Below are positions 1-11,490 of a DNA stretch of 64,000 nucleotides, piece by piece. The position numbers were made by a program, and so were the translations under genes. Under the pieces are notes generated by a model. The model was not told where the DNA came from. It searched no databases and saw only the letters and a list, made by a program, of their open reading frames with translations. The stretch spans positions 29,884,735-29,948,734 of the forward strand of contig NC_057769.1 in NCBI RefSeq assembly GCF_010389155.1, read 5' to 3'. Within the stretch, counting starts at the first letter, position 1. Each line of letters begins with the position of its first letter. This DNA comes from Erigeron canadensis. Lineage: Eukaryota; Streptophyta; Magnoliopsida; Asterales; Asteraceae.

Positions 1-1840
1 GAGAAAGACGAAGATGACGTGCAGCATGGTGTAGTCCAAATTGTATTTCATGCTTGTAGTGTATATATAGTAATATATTATGTTCAATCGAAATCTAGAA
101 ACCAGGATATACAAATGTGGCATATGACATGTTTAATTATTTGAAGTGCACGCATGATCACTTTGCTAAGAATTTGCATGAAAATCACGTGGACATGAGT
201 ACTTTTTAGTCTCGTGGATCATAATTAAATTTACTACAAGTTAATTAGATCTTAAATGTAATTAGTGTTATCATTATCTAGACAATTAGCAGATTAAAGT
301 GTGAAAGTTTAATAATTAATATAGTTGCAAGGTTACATAGATTGATAGTAAATTCCATTGACATTGTACAGTATTGTTAGACTCTTAAAATATGGAGGTT
401 GCTTTATGTAATTTTATTACTATGAAAGTAACTAGTTTTACAAGTAGGAAAAGAACTACGACAGTTTGTACACTTTTAGATGTGTTAATTGTTAAGATCG
501 TCGATGTTGATATTATATTATTTAATGTTATCATAATTTAGGTGTTTGGACGTTTGTGAAGTAAAGCGTAAGGTCTTCGAGGTAAGAGAACATCTTTCGT
601 CACCTGATGGTACAACAAAACATAGTTTTTATAAGTTAAACCCCCAAATAAATATAATTGCATGTTTTTATGATTATGGGATTATATGGGAGGTTCTTAT
701 GAGATATGTATGATTACCATTGATGATAAATGGTAAGTTATGTATGCTTTAACGGTATTATGATGATATGCATGTGATATGAAATGATGAGATGCTATGA
801 TTATATGAATGTTTGCATGGCTTGTACACCTAGTCACTAGACATATGAATAGGATTGCCATAACACATGCACGATTAAGGGCCCTAAAAGTAAAGATAAT
901 TTTATGTGATTAGTTTAGGTGAAAGTTAGCCTAAGCTAATATAATTAAGAAGTCTCGAGCATATGTAAAGTCTTGTGTTAAGCTTAACCCGTGCTAGTTC
1001 CTCGGAGCTAGGGCGTACGTGGTCACGTGGTTTGGGAATCATGATACCTCCCGTGGCATAGTTATGTTTGAGTATTCCGGGTGGAGTAACTAACCACCAA
1101 TGCGTAAAGGTATAAACGGTTTATTCAGTTGGATTGACATTGTCTTTCCTTAACGACGTCGATGGACCACCTTATGGTTTACCCATCATGTCGGGTGTGA
1201 GGACTCCATGTATGGTCTATGACCACCTACACACAACCCCACATCCCCATGTAAGTGGCATAAGTCACTTAGCCTATGTCTAGGGAAAGATATAAAGTAA
1301 TGAAAGAAAGATATGAAAGAAAAGTAGGCACATTAGGTATATGATGATCCTATTGTGTTATATGCTATGTATGTGATATTAACTCTTATGACACGTTTTT
1401 GTTAATATATTATGAAATGGCAAATGTTTTCAAATCATGTTATCTTACTTAGCTAATTTATTAGCTAACACTTGTTCTTTTGAAAATGTTGTGCCTTCAG
1501 GATAACAAGTTTGAGCTAGGAAAGGATTAGCTCGGTGAGATGGGTATAAGTAATAAAGAAGATTAGCATTAGACATTGAATGCTTAGACTTCACCTTTTA
1601 GCCATTGTTTGGCTACTTTAATTACGATTTATGATGCATGTAATAATGATGGCATTTATGTTGGTGCCATGACTTGGATTTTACTTTTATTATTTTGATG
1701 ATGCACATTAGTAACACCATTTATGAAAGGTACCATCCGTTACGGATGGGGCAGTTTTTAAAGTGATCTTTTCCGCTACATTTTAAACGTTGTTTGGCAA
1801 AGTTTTTGAAAATCCAGGTTTTTAAATGACGGGTGTTACA
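1..1840 (+). mobile_element. Ty3/gypsy LTR, 3' part (left end outside window)
   Basis: The segment ends in GACGGGTGTTACA at 1828-1840, the typical 3' terminus of plant Ty3/gypsy LTRs that begin TGTAACACCC. The last 350 bases resemble the end of such LTRs. No primer-binding site follows 1840, so this is probably a solo LTR or the 3' LTR of an element to the left. No matching TGTAACACC start is visible, so the left limit is arbitrary and the first few hundred bases may be something else. Confidence 0.55.
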
Positions 1841-2380
1841 ATTTGTGATTTGGTTGAGTATATCTCTCGTTACCATTTTAGTGTTCTTAAACTTTAGATA
1901 TGTGTTGCGCAAAAGTTACACGTTAGAATTTCGTTCTGAAAGTTTCTATGAGTTTGTTTACGTTGCATTAAGTTATGTGTAAAGTTTGGTGAAGTTTCGT
2001 TACCATCTGATCGTTCACATGAAAGTTAGTTGTTGTGCTCTCGTAAGGTTTTCGGGTTGATTGTGCAAGTTTTAAGGTTGTTACTTAGTTGATATATATA
2101 GATTGGGGTCTAGAGAATATATGTGTGAAAGTCGTTTGGTTGGATCATGTTTTCGTTACAAGTTATTCGATCTCGAAGTTGCTAGTTTGAAATATTTATA
2201 CGTAAGTTTTTTTTTTTTAAATGAAAATAGAATTTACAGCCTATAGCCGGTCACCTTATGCAACCATGTACATAAAATGAAAGTATAAGGGTCTTCTATT
2301 ACGCAACCGTGTACAAGAAGGAAAGTACATGGTGTATCGAGTGATTAAGAAGATTTAAATGGAATCAAACATGAGTCTAT
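1841..2380. other. Intergenic, no recognised feature
   Basis: AT-rich sequence with no ORF of note and no primer-binding site after the LTR. I see nothing further in it. Confidence 0.6.
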
Positions 2381-2570
2381 CTTTTTTTTTTCTTTTAAAC
2401 AGTCAGTCGGTATTCGACATCAGGGGGACACCTCACCCTATAATGGTGAAACCTTGCACGCAAAAAATATCACTCAAGAGAGTCGAACCCATGACTTAAG
2501 ATAAAACCAGAGATAACTCCAGCCAATTGATCTAACCTTCATTGTCAACGTGATCTATTGCCTCCAAGAC
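2381..2570 (-). mobile_element. SINE (tRNA-derived), minus strand
   Basis: On the minus strand a tRNA-like head carries an A-box-like stretch (TTAGATCAATTGG) and a B box (GGGTTCGACTC, plus strand about 2491-2501). The body ends in an A-rich tail, seen as a T run at 2382-2396. A degraded relative lies at 63541-63735. No clear target duplication was found. Confidence 0.6.
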
Positions 2571-2647
2571 AACGATAACTAATAACGACTTTAATATCCA
2601 TAAAAGAGAGAAAAAGAGGGGGCATGCTCAAAGAGCCCAAACTTTAA

Positions 2648-2667
2648 TATATATATATATATATATA
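2648..2667. repeat. (TA)n microsatellite
   Basis: About ten AT dinucleotides directly left of the fold-back element. Another TA run directly follows that element (about 3157-3177), so the element may have inserted into a TA tract. Confidence 0.8.
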
Positions 2668-3150
2668 GGGTGAAGTTATTTTGAGAACCTTTTTTTTGCG
2701 AGAACCTTTGAGAACGTTTCAAATCAAGTCCAACCGATGATGTTCTTTACATGAAAATTGTTTTTTGATTGTTTTCTAAATAACTTATGTGTAATTTTGA
2801 AGTTTATAATTGTGTGGAGGCATTAATTATCATCCGTTATACAATTATGTGGAGATTTGGATACTTGATCATATGTGCACGAATATTGCTATGATCACAT
2901 GTATGCAAGTCGATCACATGTAATCATAGCAATATTCGTGCACATGTGATCAAGAATCCAAATCTCCACATAATTGTATAACGGATGATAATCCATGCCT
3001 CCACACAATTATAAACTTTAAAATTATACATAAGTTATTCAGAAAATAATTAAAAAACAATTTTCATGTAAAGAATAATCATCGATTGGGCTTGATTTAA
3101 AAAGTTCTCAAAGGTTCTCGCAAAAAAAATGTTCTCAAAATAAATTTTCA
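2668..3150. mobile_element. Fold-back element, about 235-bp inverted arms
   Basis: The left arm starts GGGTGAAGTTATTTTGAGAA and the right arm is its near-complete reverse complement. Both arms contain matching blocks such as GCGAGAACCTTTGAGAAC and CACGAATATTGCTATGAT. The centre is near 2908 with only about a dozen unpaired bases. There is no coding capacity. The tip sequence recurs in the element at 34855-35690, so both probably belong to one non-autonomous DNA transposon superfamily, which I cannot name. Confidence 0.85.
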
Positions 3151-3583
3151 ATAAATATATATATATATATATATATTTACATTAGCTTCCACCTAAATTA
3201 AACCCCTAAGCCCACAACCAATCAACCATAAGCCACAACCTATCTACACAATTCTACTGTGAACAAACGGGAATGTCCATCATTGACATCTTCCTTGCAT
3301 TATGAAGCAACATCAATAGTTTTTCCTCTCCAAACTCCAACAAATAGCTAAACTTGTACCACATGAAATCATGAATATATAACCTTAAGTTACAGTAAAA
3401 CCTTTATAAATTATTAATGTTGGTACTAAGATATTTTATTAACTTAGAGAGATATTATTATATCGATAAATTAATAAATTATTAATTTAAAGAGGTTCAT
3501 GTATTCCCTTCAAAAATTTCATGTCTAGTGTAATATGAGAACTCTTCATATTGTACAACATTGTTATTTACATGATTAAATTT
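3151..3583. other. Intergenic, AT-rich
   Basis: Starts with a (TA)n tract; otherwise AT-rich sequence with no recognised gene or element. Confidence 0.6.
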
Positions 3584-3839
3584 AGAGTTAATGACATAAA
3601 TCGTCCCTGTGGTTTATCTAAATACTCACCTTTCGTCCTTTAAAATAAAAAACCTCAATGACAGTCCTTTATAGGAGGATAAGGTTCATGTTTGGTCATT
3701 TGACTATTTGACCGTCAACTTCTCTCCGTTAAACCCCTCACGTGCCTCCTACGTGAGGGATATTCTAGTCATTTTCACTCTAAAGGACGATACGTGACTA
3801 TTTAGGTAAATCACAAGTACGATTTATGTCATTAACTCT
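3584..3839 (+). mobile_element. MITE, copy 1
   Basis: Begins AGAGTTAATGACATAAATCG and ends with the reverse complement (CGATTTATGTCATTAACTCT). It is 256 bp long without an ORF. The same element lies in inverted orientation at 4702-4952. The superfamily was not determined because the target duplication is ambiguous (TTTA or shorter). Confidence 0.8.
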
Positions 3840-4701
3840 TTACAAAAATGAAAAGTTGTAATTAATTTTTTTAATAATAACAAAAAAAAATCATCCTCTT
3901 CTTTTCCAGGATCTCTTTAAATCTTTATAACACATCTTCTTATACATATACATGGATATATCTATACATCTGCATCTATCTTTTTCTAAGAAAACCACTT
4001 GCCATATAAGACCCACACTACCGCCACCGCTAATCACCACACCACCAAAAACTGTCGGCACCTCATAGTTCACCGCTGTCAGCCCTGGTCATCACCAACT
4101 CCATCAGACCCATTCATCACCACCACCAACGTCACCCCCCATTCGACCTTCCACACCACATCTGGCAGCCGAAAACGGAGACCCACATGTTGTTGTGCTC
4201 ACATATCCGTCGGGCACCACACCGCCGTCCTGTATATAAATCGATAATATATGTTGTCACCATTTATATCTGGATCCATATATATCTAATCCGACGACCG
4301 CACCCCACCTCCGATCGATATTTATATCTAGATCTATACCTATATCAATAAAATCCGATCACCATAACGACGACCTCCCCGTCTCCGTCGTCACTATATA
4401 TATATATATATAGCAGATGGCCTGAAAGATTTGACGGTCTGATGGCCTAAAAAAGTCCAGCGGTAGTTGGCAGGAAAGTGGTGGTATCCCTATCTTCATT
4501 CATTCTTTTTTTGTTGTGTTCTCTGCCTTTGATTAATGACAACCATTTCATTTGAATGGATGAATGAAATTGGGTAGATTGATCTTCAAATATAGATATG
4601 TATTATTGTGTTTATGTTTGTGTATAAATGTATTTAATTTGAAAATATCTAGGCTTTAAGTAAGTGAAACAAAAAGATGAAAAAGTATCAGATTTTTGTA
4701 A
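3840..4701. other. Spacer between inverted MITE copies
   Basis: Pyrimidine- and CCACC-rich sequence with a TA microsatellite at about 4395-4412. An ORF reading Thr/His-rich on the plus strand (3999-4247) is a by-product of the ACC/CAC repeats. No gene is supported. Confidence 0.55.
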
Positions 4702-4952
4702 AGAGTTAATGACATAAATCGTCCATATGGATTACATAAATAGTCACATATCGTCCTTTAGAGTGGAAATGACTAGAATACCTCTCAAGTGGGAGGCACG
4801 TGAGGGGTTTAACGGAGAGAAGTTGACGGTCAAATAGACAAAGGACCAAACGTGAACATTATCTTCCTATAAAGGACTGTCCTTGAAGTTTTTAATTTAA
4901 AAGACAAAAGCTGACTATTTAGGTAAACCACAGGATGTATGTCATTAACTCT
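4702..4952 (-). mobile_element. MITE, copy 2 (inverted relative to copy 1)
   Basis: Same terminal sequences and body as 3584-3839 when read on the minus strand, including the shared block CGTCAACTTCTCTCCGTTAA. It is 251 bp. Some flanking bases (CTTTACAAAAAT) are also shared with the other copy. Confidence 0.8.
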
Positions 4953-6343
4953 TAAATTTAATAACTGGTCTTTAAGTACAGTATGACAGAACTTTATTAA
5001 AAAGTTCCGAAAAGGTATCGGGCTCTTCAGCTTCATTTGTTCAAATGGGACTCTAAAAAGTATTGAGATTAAATGATACCAAAAACTTTTTTGTCACATT
5101 AACAAATATTGAACACTATTTTATCCAGACACATTAACATTCCATAGCGTGTATATTAACACGATGGAATGGATTTTTCAAAGATCCTAATGGGCCGTTT
5201 GAATTTCGAATATGTAGAGAAATTTGATGGTGTAATTCAATTTATTTTTTTGTCACATTAAGTTAACATAAATTATTTTTAAATTTTATTCTATCAAATT
5301 CACAAACATTTTAAAAACCAAATGCCCCTAAAAATATGATGGATCTGACAGGGTGGTACTACACCAAAATTTCCGTGTGGTAAGTTAATGCGGTTGGAAA
5401 CAATAACATCTTAGAGGATTCACAGTGTCTGACACTCATCCTCCAAGTACTAGTCCTTGTCAGCACCACATCAGTCCAAAGACTAATCAATGACTCATCC
5501 TTCAAAACACCCACAATGTCAGAACTAGTCTAGGACCCACCATTTATTTCACTTTACACTTCTATCTAACCATTTATTACACTTTACACCATTTATTTCA
5601 TTAGTCCTTGGGGGAATGAGTAAGACAAGAACTAGTCAAAGACTAGTCACACCTAGTGGTGTGCACTAGTCCTCCAACAAAGAACGAGCCATAAACGAGC
5701 TAAAACGAGCCCACTGTGATATTTTTTGTCTGTGAAAAAGTGAGCATAACAATAACAATATATCACACCAAAATTATGTGGCACATTAACAACCAAACCA
5801 TACACACCATATTAGTAAGAATAACAAAAAAATTTTGACTATCCATATTATATATACATTATAAAACTAAAATATGACATATTAACATATAAAGTAAGAA
5901 CTTTATATATATATATATAAAAGAAAAGTACAATGATTAAAATTTTGTATAATTTGTTAAACGCAACTAAGGGCAGGGACGGTTTATAATGTGGGTAGTG
6001 TGGGCAACTTTCATTCTAAGATTGGTACAATGTAACTTTTTTGAGGTATTTTTACAATTTTGTTCCTTGAAAATACAAACAAATGATGCATACAAACGTC
6101 ACCGTCGTTGTCATAAGTCTCTTATTTGGAAGTACGTTACTTATATGTTGGAAACGTTAGTTTTGAGATAAATCCTCTATTGGTAGAGTAAAAATCTTTA
6201 TTTGGATAAATGTAGAAAGTTCTTTATTTATTTGGGTCATGTATTATATATTGATAGATAGTATAGTTGTATGTGAAAATGTTATTTTCCTTTCAAGTTA
6301 TTATATAATAGTAATCACAATAGTCATGTAGAAAATAAATGTA
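4953..6343. other. Intergenic; possible MITE at about 5412-5728
   Basis: A 300-bp stretch is bounded by CACAGTG (about 5419) and CACTGTG (about 5711) and has repeated internal ACTAGTCCT/AGGACTAGT motifs, which suggests a degraded MITE. The rest is AT-rich with a (TA)n run near 5900. No gene is supported. Confidence 0.4.
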
Positions 6344-6348
6344 CATGT
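6344..6348. other. Target site duplication CATGT, left copy
   Basis: CATGT directly precedes the TGTTAGG start of the left LTR and is repeated at 29904-29908 directly after the right LTR. This ties the two LTRs to one insertion event. Confidence 0.85.
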
Positions 6349-8028
6349 TGTTAGGTACCCTATTGTTGTATGGATCGTAATAAGACATGATTTGTTATGT
6401 CAAGAGTTGAGAATCCTCTTGAGATAACTAGATTGCTATTGCCTTTTGTCAATTAATGAGTAATTAATCAACCTAAGGACGTGCACGAGCTATCAGTTCG
6501 TGTGAGAGATCACACGAGCAACAATTTAGCTTAATTCGTAAATTCGTTAAACAATCGTGTTGAGTCCCAATGCTATTTGTAAATTTAGTGATGACAAATC
6601 TGATGTATAAACACTTAGTAATCTTTTAGTTCTTGTAATCTGATCAAGGTCAGACTAAGCTGACACAGTTTGCGATCTGTAACTGACCCAGATCATGCTT
6701 CATATATTGTAATTGTTTATCTTATGGAAGCAAGTGTTGTTCAAGCTGCATCAATTGGTCATAGCATTCAATCCAAGTCAAAGAGAAGGATTGAAGATAG
6801 AAGACCAAGCTGATAGTGGATGTCAGCTTGGGATTAGGAGTCTGCTTGAAAACACTTAGATAGATTTGCTCCTGACAAACGAGCAATCTATGTCTGACAA
6901 TCAAATGAAGACTGACAACCTGGATTTGTTGATAAGGACAAATGACGTGACTAGGAAGGTTCCTAGAATCTGGGTTGGTGACAGATATACATATGTGTGT
7001 CCATATTCTTATTGGAAGATCAAAATATCGTGCTGCAGGTTTTGGGGACCACAAGTACGATGAAGGCACAATCAAATATTCCTTTGATCATCCAACAGAA
7101 GAAGAATATGTGGCTTAATTGGATACCAAGAGAAGAATGGTTTTCGCCTTTAAAAGCCACATTCCTTGTATGCATATGCGTGGCATTTCCTTAGAATCAT
7201 TCTTTGTATAAGTTCTCTCTGCTCTTACACACAGCTTAGCCTGTGAGAAGTCAGCTTGGACTGCTTCTCTTAAGCAAGAACTTCTTGATTGTTGTTTGTC
7301 ATTTCAGGGGTTGTTTAGATATTGTAGGTTATTTTCTTTCCGCAACAACCCTGTAATTCTTTGTATAGATTATATCTTAATAAAGGATTACATTTGAAAA
7401 CCACAATCTGTGTTCAAGAATGATTGTTTTCTGCTTTACTGTTTTATTGATTCTGGTCACTTAAAATTTATATTTTGCAATCTGAGTCTTTAAAACTTCA
7501 TTTCAAAAGTTAGTTAAGAATTAAGGAAAAGTTGTATTCACCCCCCTCTACAACTATTTGTGTTCATTATACTTTGGTATATTGATACACTTCTGGGACA
7601 TAATAAATCGATTAAGATCAATACCTAATTTCGTGAATTAGGTTTGTATTTATACTAGTAGGGTTATGATTCATGTGGACATGGGCTTCACACGAAGTAA
7701 ATCGAGCCCGATCCGTCAAAACGACCTCGCCCTCGTGCTGACGTTAGCATTGGATGTTTTATTTCGCCCGTACATAACGTTCAACCACCGTTTAAGTATT
7801 CTAATACACTTATAACTTTGGCTATACGTTCGTGTATCTGCAAAACAATAATATAACACACAAACACAATAATAACCATAAACAGATATCTTATTGAAGT
7901 TCAAACGTAATCTTTAAATACAAACGTAAGTCCAAACGACTTATTATTGAAACGATTACAAACATATTCCTAAAATAAAAACGTTAATCAAATTTGTGTT
8001 GCTATTGTCACACAAATCTGCATCTACA
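6349..8028 (-). repeat. 3' LTR of the copia element (interrupted)
   Basis: Matches 29230-29903 from GGTACCCTATTG to TCTGCATCTACA, ending at 8028. It is split by a solo LTR at 6558-7605. Without that insertion it is about 627 bp against 674 bp for the other copy. The difference is a deletion near 7738, where the right LTR has an extra segment with GTCAGCACGA repeats. Confidence 0.85.
6558..7605 (+). mobile_element. Copia solo LTR inside the 3' LTR
   Basis: A 1048-bp insertion with AATCG duplicated on both sides (6553-6557 and 7606-7610). The uninterrupted target reads AACAATCGATTAAG in the right LTR. It begins TGTTGAGTCCCA and ends TGGGACATAATA, an imperfect inverted match, so the final CA has become TA. 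The CACCCCCCTCTACAAC block near 7540 is typical of SIRE-type copia LTR ends. ORF-like stretches inside are incidental. Confidence 0.85.
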
Positions 8029-8040
8029 GACTCCCCCTTG
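8029..8040 (-). other. Polypurine tract of the copia element
   Basis: On the minus strand GTCAAGGGGGAGTC abuts the TGTAGATGCAG start of the 3' LTR. It primes plus-strand cDNA synthesis in LTR elements. Two further AGGGGGAG-type tracts occur upstream, near 8940 and 9302. Confidence 0.8.
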
Positions 8041-8094
8041 ACATTAGCGACTAGATTTCTTTAAGTCGTTCTGTAACTTTAAACTTCAAAGTCA

Positions 8095-8835
8095 TCAATT
8101 AAACAAAAGTCTTGTGCTATTCGCATGGATTCTCTCTTGTAAGCAATGTGCGAGAATATTGCGATAACGCCTTTCTTCAACTTTCCAAAATCTCACAGCT
8201 GAACAAGGTGTATCTAAGAGTCTTCTCTGATCACCTCTTGACAAATTGACTACTTGCATTGGATCATACATGCGTAGCAACATTTGTTCCTTTGAATTAT
8301 CAACAAACATCTGTGCTTCGCCTGACTTGATAGCTATCTACCAATATGTCATTGTTGTCAGCATATCTTGATCCCATTTGATAGCAGGAACTTCTTCAAC
8401 ACATTTATTCTTTCTCTGGACAAACCGAAATGTGCCATCTAGATTCTTAATCTTCTTCTTTGGCGTAGATTTAATCAACCTATCTTCAGGCTTCAAACCT
8501 CTATCACTGAAATTCCAAATTCTTTCTTTTTGAAATCTCTGCCAATAGAAATCTGCAGTTCCATTTCTTTGAAGATTAACAAACCATCTTCTTCCCAAAT
8601 CTATCATATCAGAATCACTAAGAAAGTGAAAATGTCTTTGACTGATTGACATGTACTGGCATCCTTCTTTTCTCTTGATAATGAACAAATTGATTCTATG
8701 ATCGTAAAACCAACTTTGTATCACTGAGAAGTACATTGGTGCATCCTTGTCTGAGATGAACTCCCAAAACATCGATGGCTTATACATATCACGTATCACC
8801 AAACCAGTATGTCCTCTATAATATTATGTCTTCTT
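8095..8835 (-). pseudogene. C-terminal part of the copia env-position ORF (broken)
   Basis: Two consecutive minus-strand reading frames: 8338-8802 (about 154 codons, open a few codons further up to an in-frame TAA) and 8095-8310 (71 codons). The first contains aromatic-rich stretches (VIQSWFYDH, FIIKRKEG, DFYWQRF). The second contains MYDPMQVVNLSRGDQRRLL. The style resembles the C-terminal part of the extra ORF found after pol in SIRE-type elements; that is from general family knowledge, not a database match. A stop separates the two pieces, and the upstream part of the ORF is displaced to 11491-14642 by an insertion. Function unknown. Confidence 0.5.
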
Positions 8836-10014
8836 TTGGTAAGACTTGATCTTTATGCGTTGCACACTGATTTTCAAACTGCAAAATCTCTGTATCCTTG
8901 TGACAATTAACAAATCCAATACTCAGATTGTAATTCTCCCCCTGAACAATAACATCCAAATTAAGCTCCAAGCAATATTATCATGCCAAACATCATCACT
9001 TCAAAGTAATACAGACATCATTGCCTCCTCATGCAATTCGGATATCATCACTCCAAATATTATGCAAAATAACATCGCTCAATCTATTTTGATCTTCAAG
9101 CTTAACCGACATATGATAAAGAAGTTGAATCTCCAACAATCAGCATCGATTTTAATCGGCTCTTACAACGATAAGAAATTTTGTAACTTGAATTTCAGAT
9201 ATGCAGCACTCACAAGATCTATGTCTTCAACCAATAGTGTCTAACTTTGTCTTATCTTCATGAATCTACCAATCACCTGAAGTCTTTCATATCAACTCTC
9301 CCCCTCAAGGTAAGCATCTCCAAAATACATAGAGAATCACTTAATCTGCAACCTCTTCACTAGTCACCGGATTAATCATCTCTACATCATTGGCATTAAA
9401 TAAAGGTTTGATTTTCAATTACTCGGCTACAAATGATTAACTTTATCACAAAAGCTTTTCGACAAAATCTCAAACACATGTTAAGCAAAGATCATGAACA
9501 GTTTACTCGGATTTTCAATCACGGTCTTCAATATTCATCTGGTTCATTTGAATCACCTAATCTTAAATCAGGCGCCTTTGATCCAAAAACTAGGTCGGAC
9601 ACATGTCACACAGATTCAAAACCAAAAAGATACCATGACTAAACCCTGTCGAAACACCATGATCTTCATTGCTACGAACACCCAAGAATTTTGCATAGAA
9701 AACATGGAAGCTTTGAATTTTTTTCCCCCCTTTTTCTCTACAAAATTCTTAAAACAGCCTATATGTTTGTTTTTGGTTTCAACACATCTCCCAATCTCAT
9801 CTTCATCCCACGGTTGTTCACATATGCAATCCAGAGATAACACAATAGCTCATTGCCATAACAACATGGTGGCACAATTGTTCACATATAAAATCAAGAG
9901 ATAACCCAGTAGCTCCTTGTTAGAACAACTTTTTTGGCCTGATCTTGAATTCCTTCTAAGATTTCTCAGAATCTTCTATAAAGGATAGAACTCTAGCTAC
10001 CATTGATTCGAGTT

Positions 10015-10330
10015 GTCTAAATTTAGAACCTAAAGTTGATTAAGTTTTCAAGTCTAATGCTTTATTACATAAATTGAACCAAAACTCAAAGAGTTTACAA
10101 GTTCAATATTCCAACAAGCTTAGGCCAAAACTAAATCAAGATTACAAGTTCTTGACAATTCGAAAAGTGATTAATTAGAATCCAAAGTTGATCAAGTTTA
10201 CAAGTCCAAAACTCGATTAACAGATATCAAACTTAAACTCAAAAGAGTTTACAAGTTCAATATTCAGACAAGTTTAGAACCTAAACATAATCAAGATTTC
10301 AAATTCTAAAACGTATTTTACTCGAACAAA
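10015..10330. repeat. Imperfect tandem duplication, about 160 bp x 2
   Basis: The blocks TTTACAAGTTCAATATTC, ACTCAAA(A)GAGTTTACAAG and AAGTTGATTAAG/AAGTTGATCAAG recur in the same order in both halves. Confidence 0.6.
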
Positions 10331-10539
10331 AGATGCGTATCTATATAGTGCACGAACCTTCAAACACAAAATATCAGAAGGTTGGTCGAGCTAGTAGGAG
10401 GTCGAGGTCAAGTGATGTTCCCATAACCATTGGAAAGTAGACTCATTTACGAATTCGTGGCCGCTTGAATCGTCAAAAACGGAGTTACGGTTTGAAAGTT
10501 ATTGCCAAAACAAAATCAACACATTTTTCAACAGTCGAG

Positions 10540-10880
10540 CTCTCGTTGGTCGGGGTTGAGCTTCAAATGAGGTCGAGGTCGAGCTAGGGTGAGGTCGAGC
10601 TCGACCTGGTCGAGCTTGGCTTGTTCTTAGTCGAGCTTGGCTTGCTTGGTCGAGCTTAGAATGTATGGACGAGCTTGAATGAAGCATTTGATGCTTATCT
10701 TCACCGAAAACCTTCGAACACCTAAAATCAGAAGATGGGACGAACTAACATAGGGTCAAGGTCGAGCTCGGGCTAGGATGAGGTCGAGCTAGGAATGTCG
10801 AGCTCGAGCCAGGAGCGTGGTCGAGGTCGAGGTCGAGCTAGGAGGAGGTCGAGCTCGACCTGGTCGAGCTTGGCTTGACT
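10540..10880. repeat. GTCGAGCTCGACC-rich low-complexity region
   Basis: More than a dozen occurrences of GTCGAGCT or GTCGAGGTCGAG over 340 bases. Many form the palindrome GTCGAGCTCGAC. An Arg/Pro-rich ORF over part of it (10499-10687, minus) is taken as a product of the repeat. Confidence 0.7.
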
Positions 10881-10989
10881 TGTTCGATCTTCTATGAAAC
10901 GGATGTAGCTTGATTGCACCAAAAACCAAATGAAACTTTCTTAATCGTGGTTGAAACCTTAATCCCGAACCAATAGAATACCTCCGTTG

Positions 10990-11001
10990 GCTCTGATACC
11001 A
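10990..11001 (-). other. Primer-binding site (tRNA-Met) of inserted copia
   Basis: The minus strand reads TGGTATCAGAGC two bases downstream of the LTR ending at 11004, the usual copia PBS for initiator tRNA-Met. Confidence 0.75.
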
Positions 11002-11003
11002 AT

Positions 11004-11490
11004 TGAAAGTCCCTTTGCCACCGGATCATACGAGATTAAGTAACTAATGTATAAGTGCGGAAAATCTTATACAAAAGCAATCAACAACACGAACACGAAT
11101 ATGATTAAACTGGAACCGTATATTACTTCGGTAATTGCAATTACAAGTAACACACCAGGTTCGGAATACGAAAATATGAAAAAAAAAACGACTGGAAGAT
11201 CAACCTTAAACATAAGGTTTAATCTCTATTTATACTAATACTTAATGGACTTGACGGACCTCGAATTTCATGGACCGAGCCCAACTCGACCTTGACTAGG
11301 TCGAGCTCGACCAAGTCAACGTGTTGACCAATTCGAGCTTGACCAGGTCGAGCTCGACCAAGTCAACGTGTTGACCAATTCGAGGTTGACTTTATTATAC
11401 ACGAAAACTTAACGTTTATTACAAGTACATATTCAATAGACTCAAGACAAAACTTCTATAATGATGTTGTCACCCAGAAATGCACCAACA
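11004..11490 (-). repeat. 5' LTR of an inserted copia element
   Basis: On the minus strand it begins TGTTGGTGCATTTCTGGGTG (from 11490) and ends GGACTTTCA at 11004, directly before the PBS. It is 487 bp. It contains two copies of a roughly 51-bp unit (about 11285-11385) with CAAGTCAACGTGTTGACCAA. It interrupts the env-position ORF of the host copia element. The matching 3' LTR was not found. Confidence 0.7.

Larger units (their letters stand above)
8836..11003 (-). mobile_element. Unresolved insert within the copia env-position ORF
   Basis: The right end is the leader of another minus-strand copia element, since a PBS at 10990-11001 adjoins the LTR at 11004. No second LTR copy was found to the left, so that element is probably truncated. 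The segment has purine-tract motifs at about 8940 and 9302 (CTCCCCCT on plus), an imperfect two-fold repeat of about 160 bp at 10015-10330 and a GTCGAGCTCGACC-rich stretch at 10540-10880. No conserved coding domain was found. The exact left boundary is uncertain. Confidence 0.45.

Noticed and set aside
3999..4247. 82-codon Thr/His-rich ORF
   Set aside because: Produced by ACC/CAC repeats between MITEs; no family and no splice or promoter context.
6722..7194. ORFs of 117, 65 and 65 codons on both strands
   Set aside because: All lie inside the solo LTR 6558-7605 and overlap on opposite strands.
8846..9904. Plus-strand ORFs of 132, 69 and 136 codons
   Set aside because: Opposite to the element's orientation, no motifs; within unresolved copia-derived sequence.
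10499..10687. Arg/Pro-rich ORF
   Set aside because: Translation of the GTCGAG-type repeat.
10015..11390. CRISPR-like short repeats
   Set aside because: Repeats are irregular, overlapping and in plant retrotransposon DNA; no uniform spacers and no cas genes.
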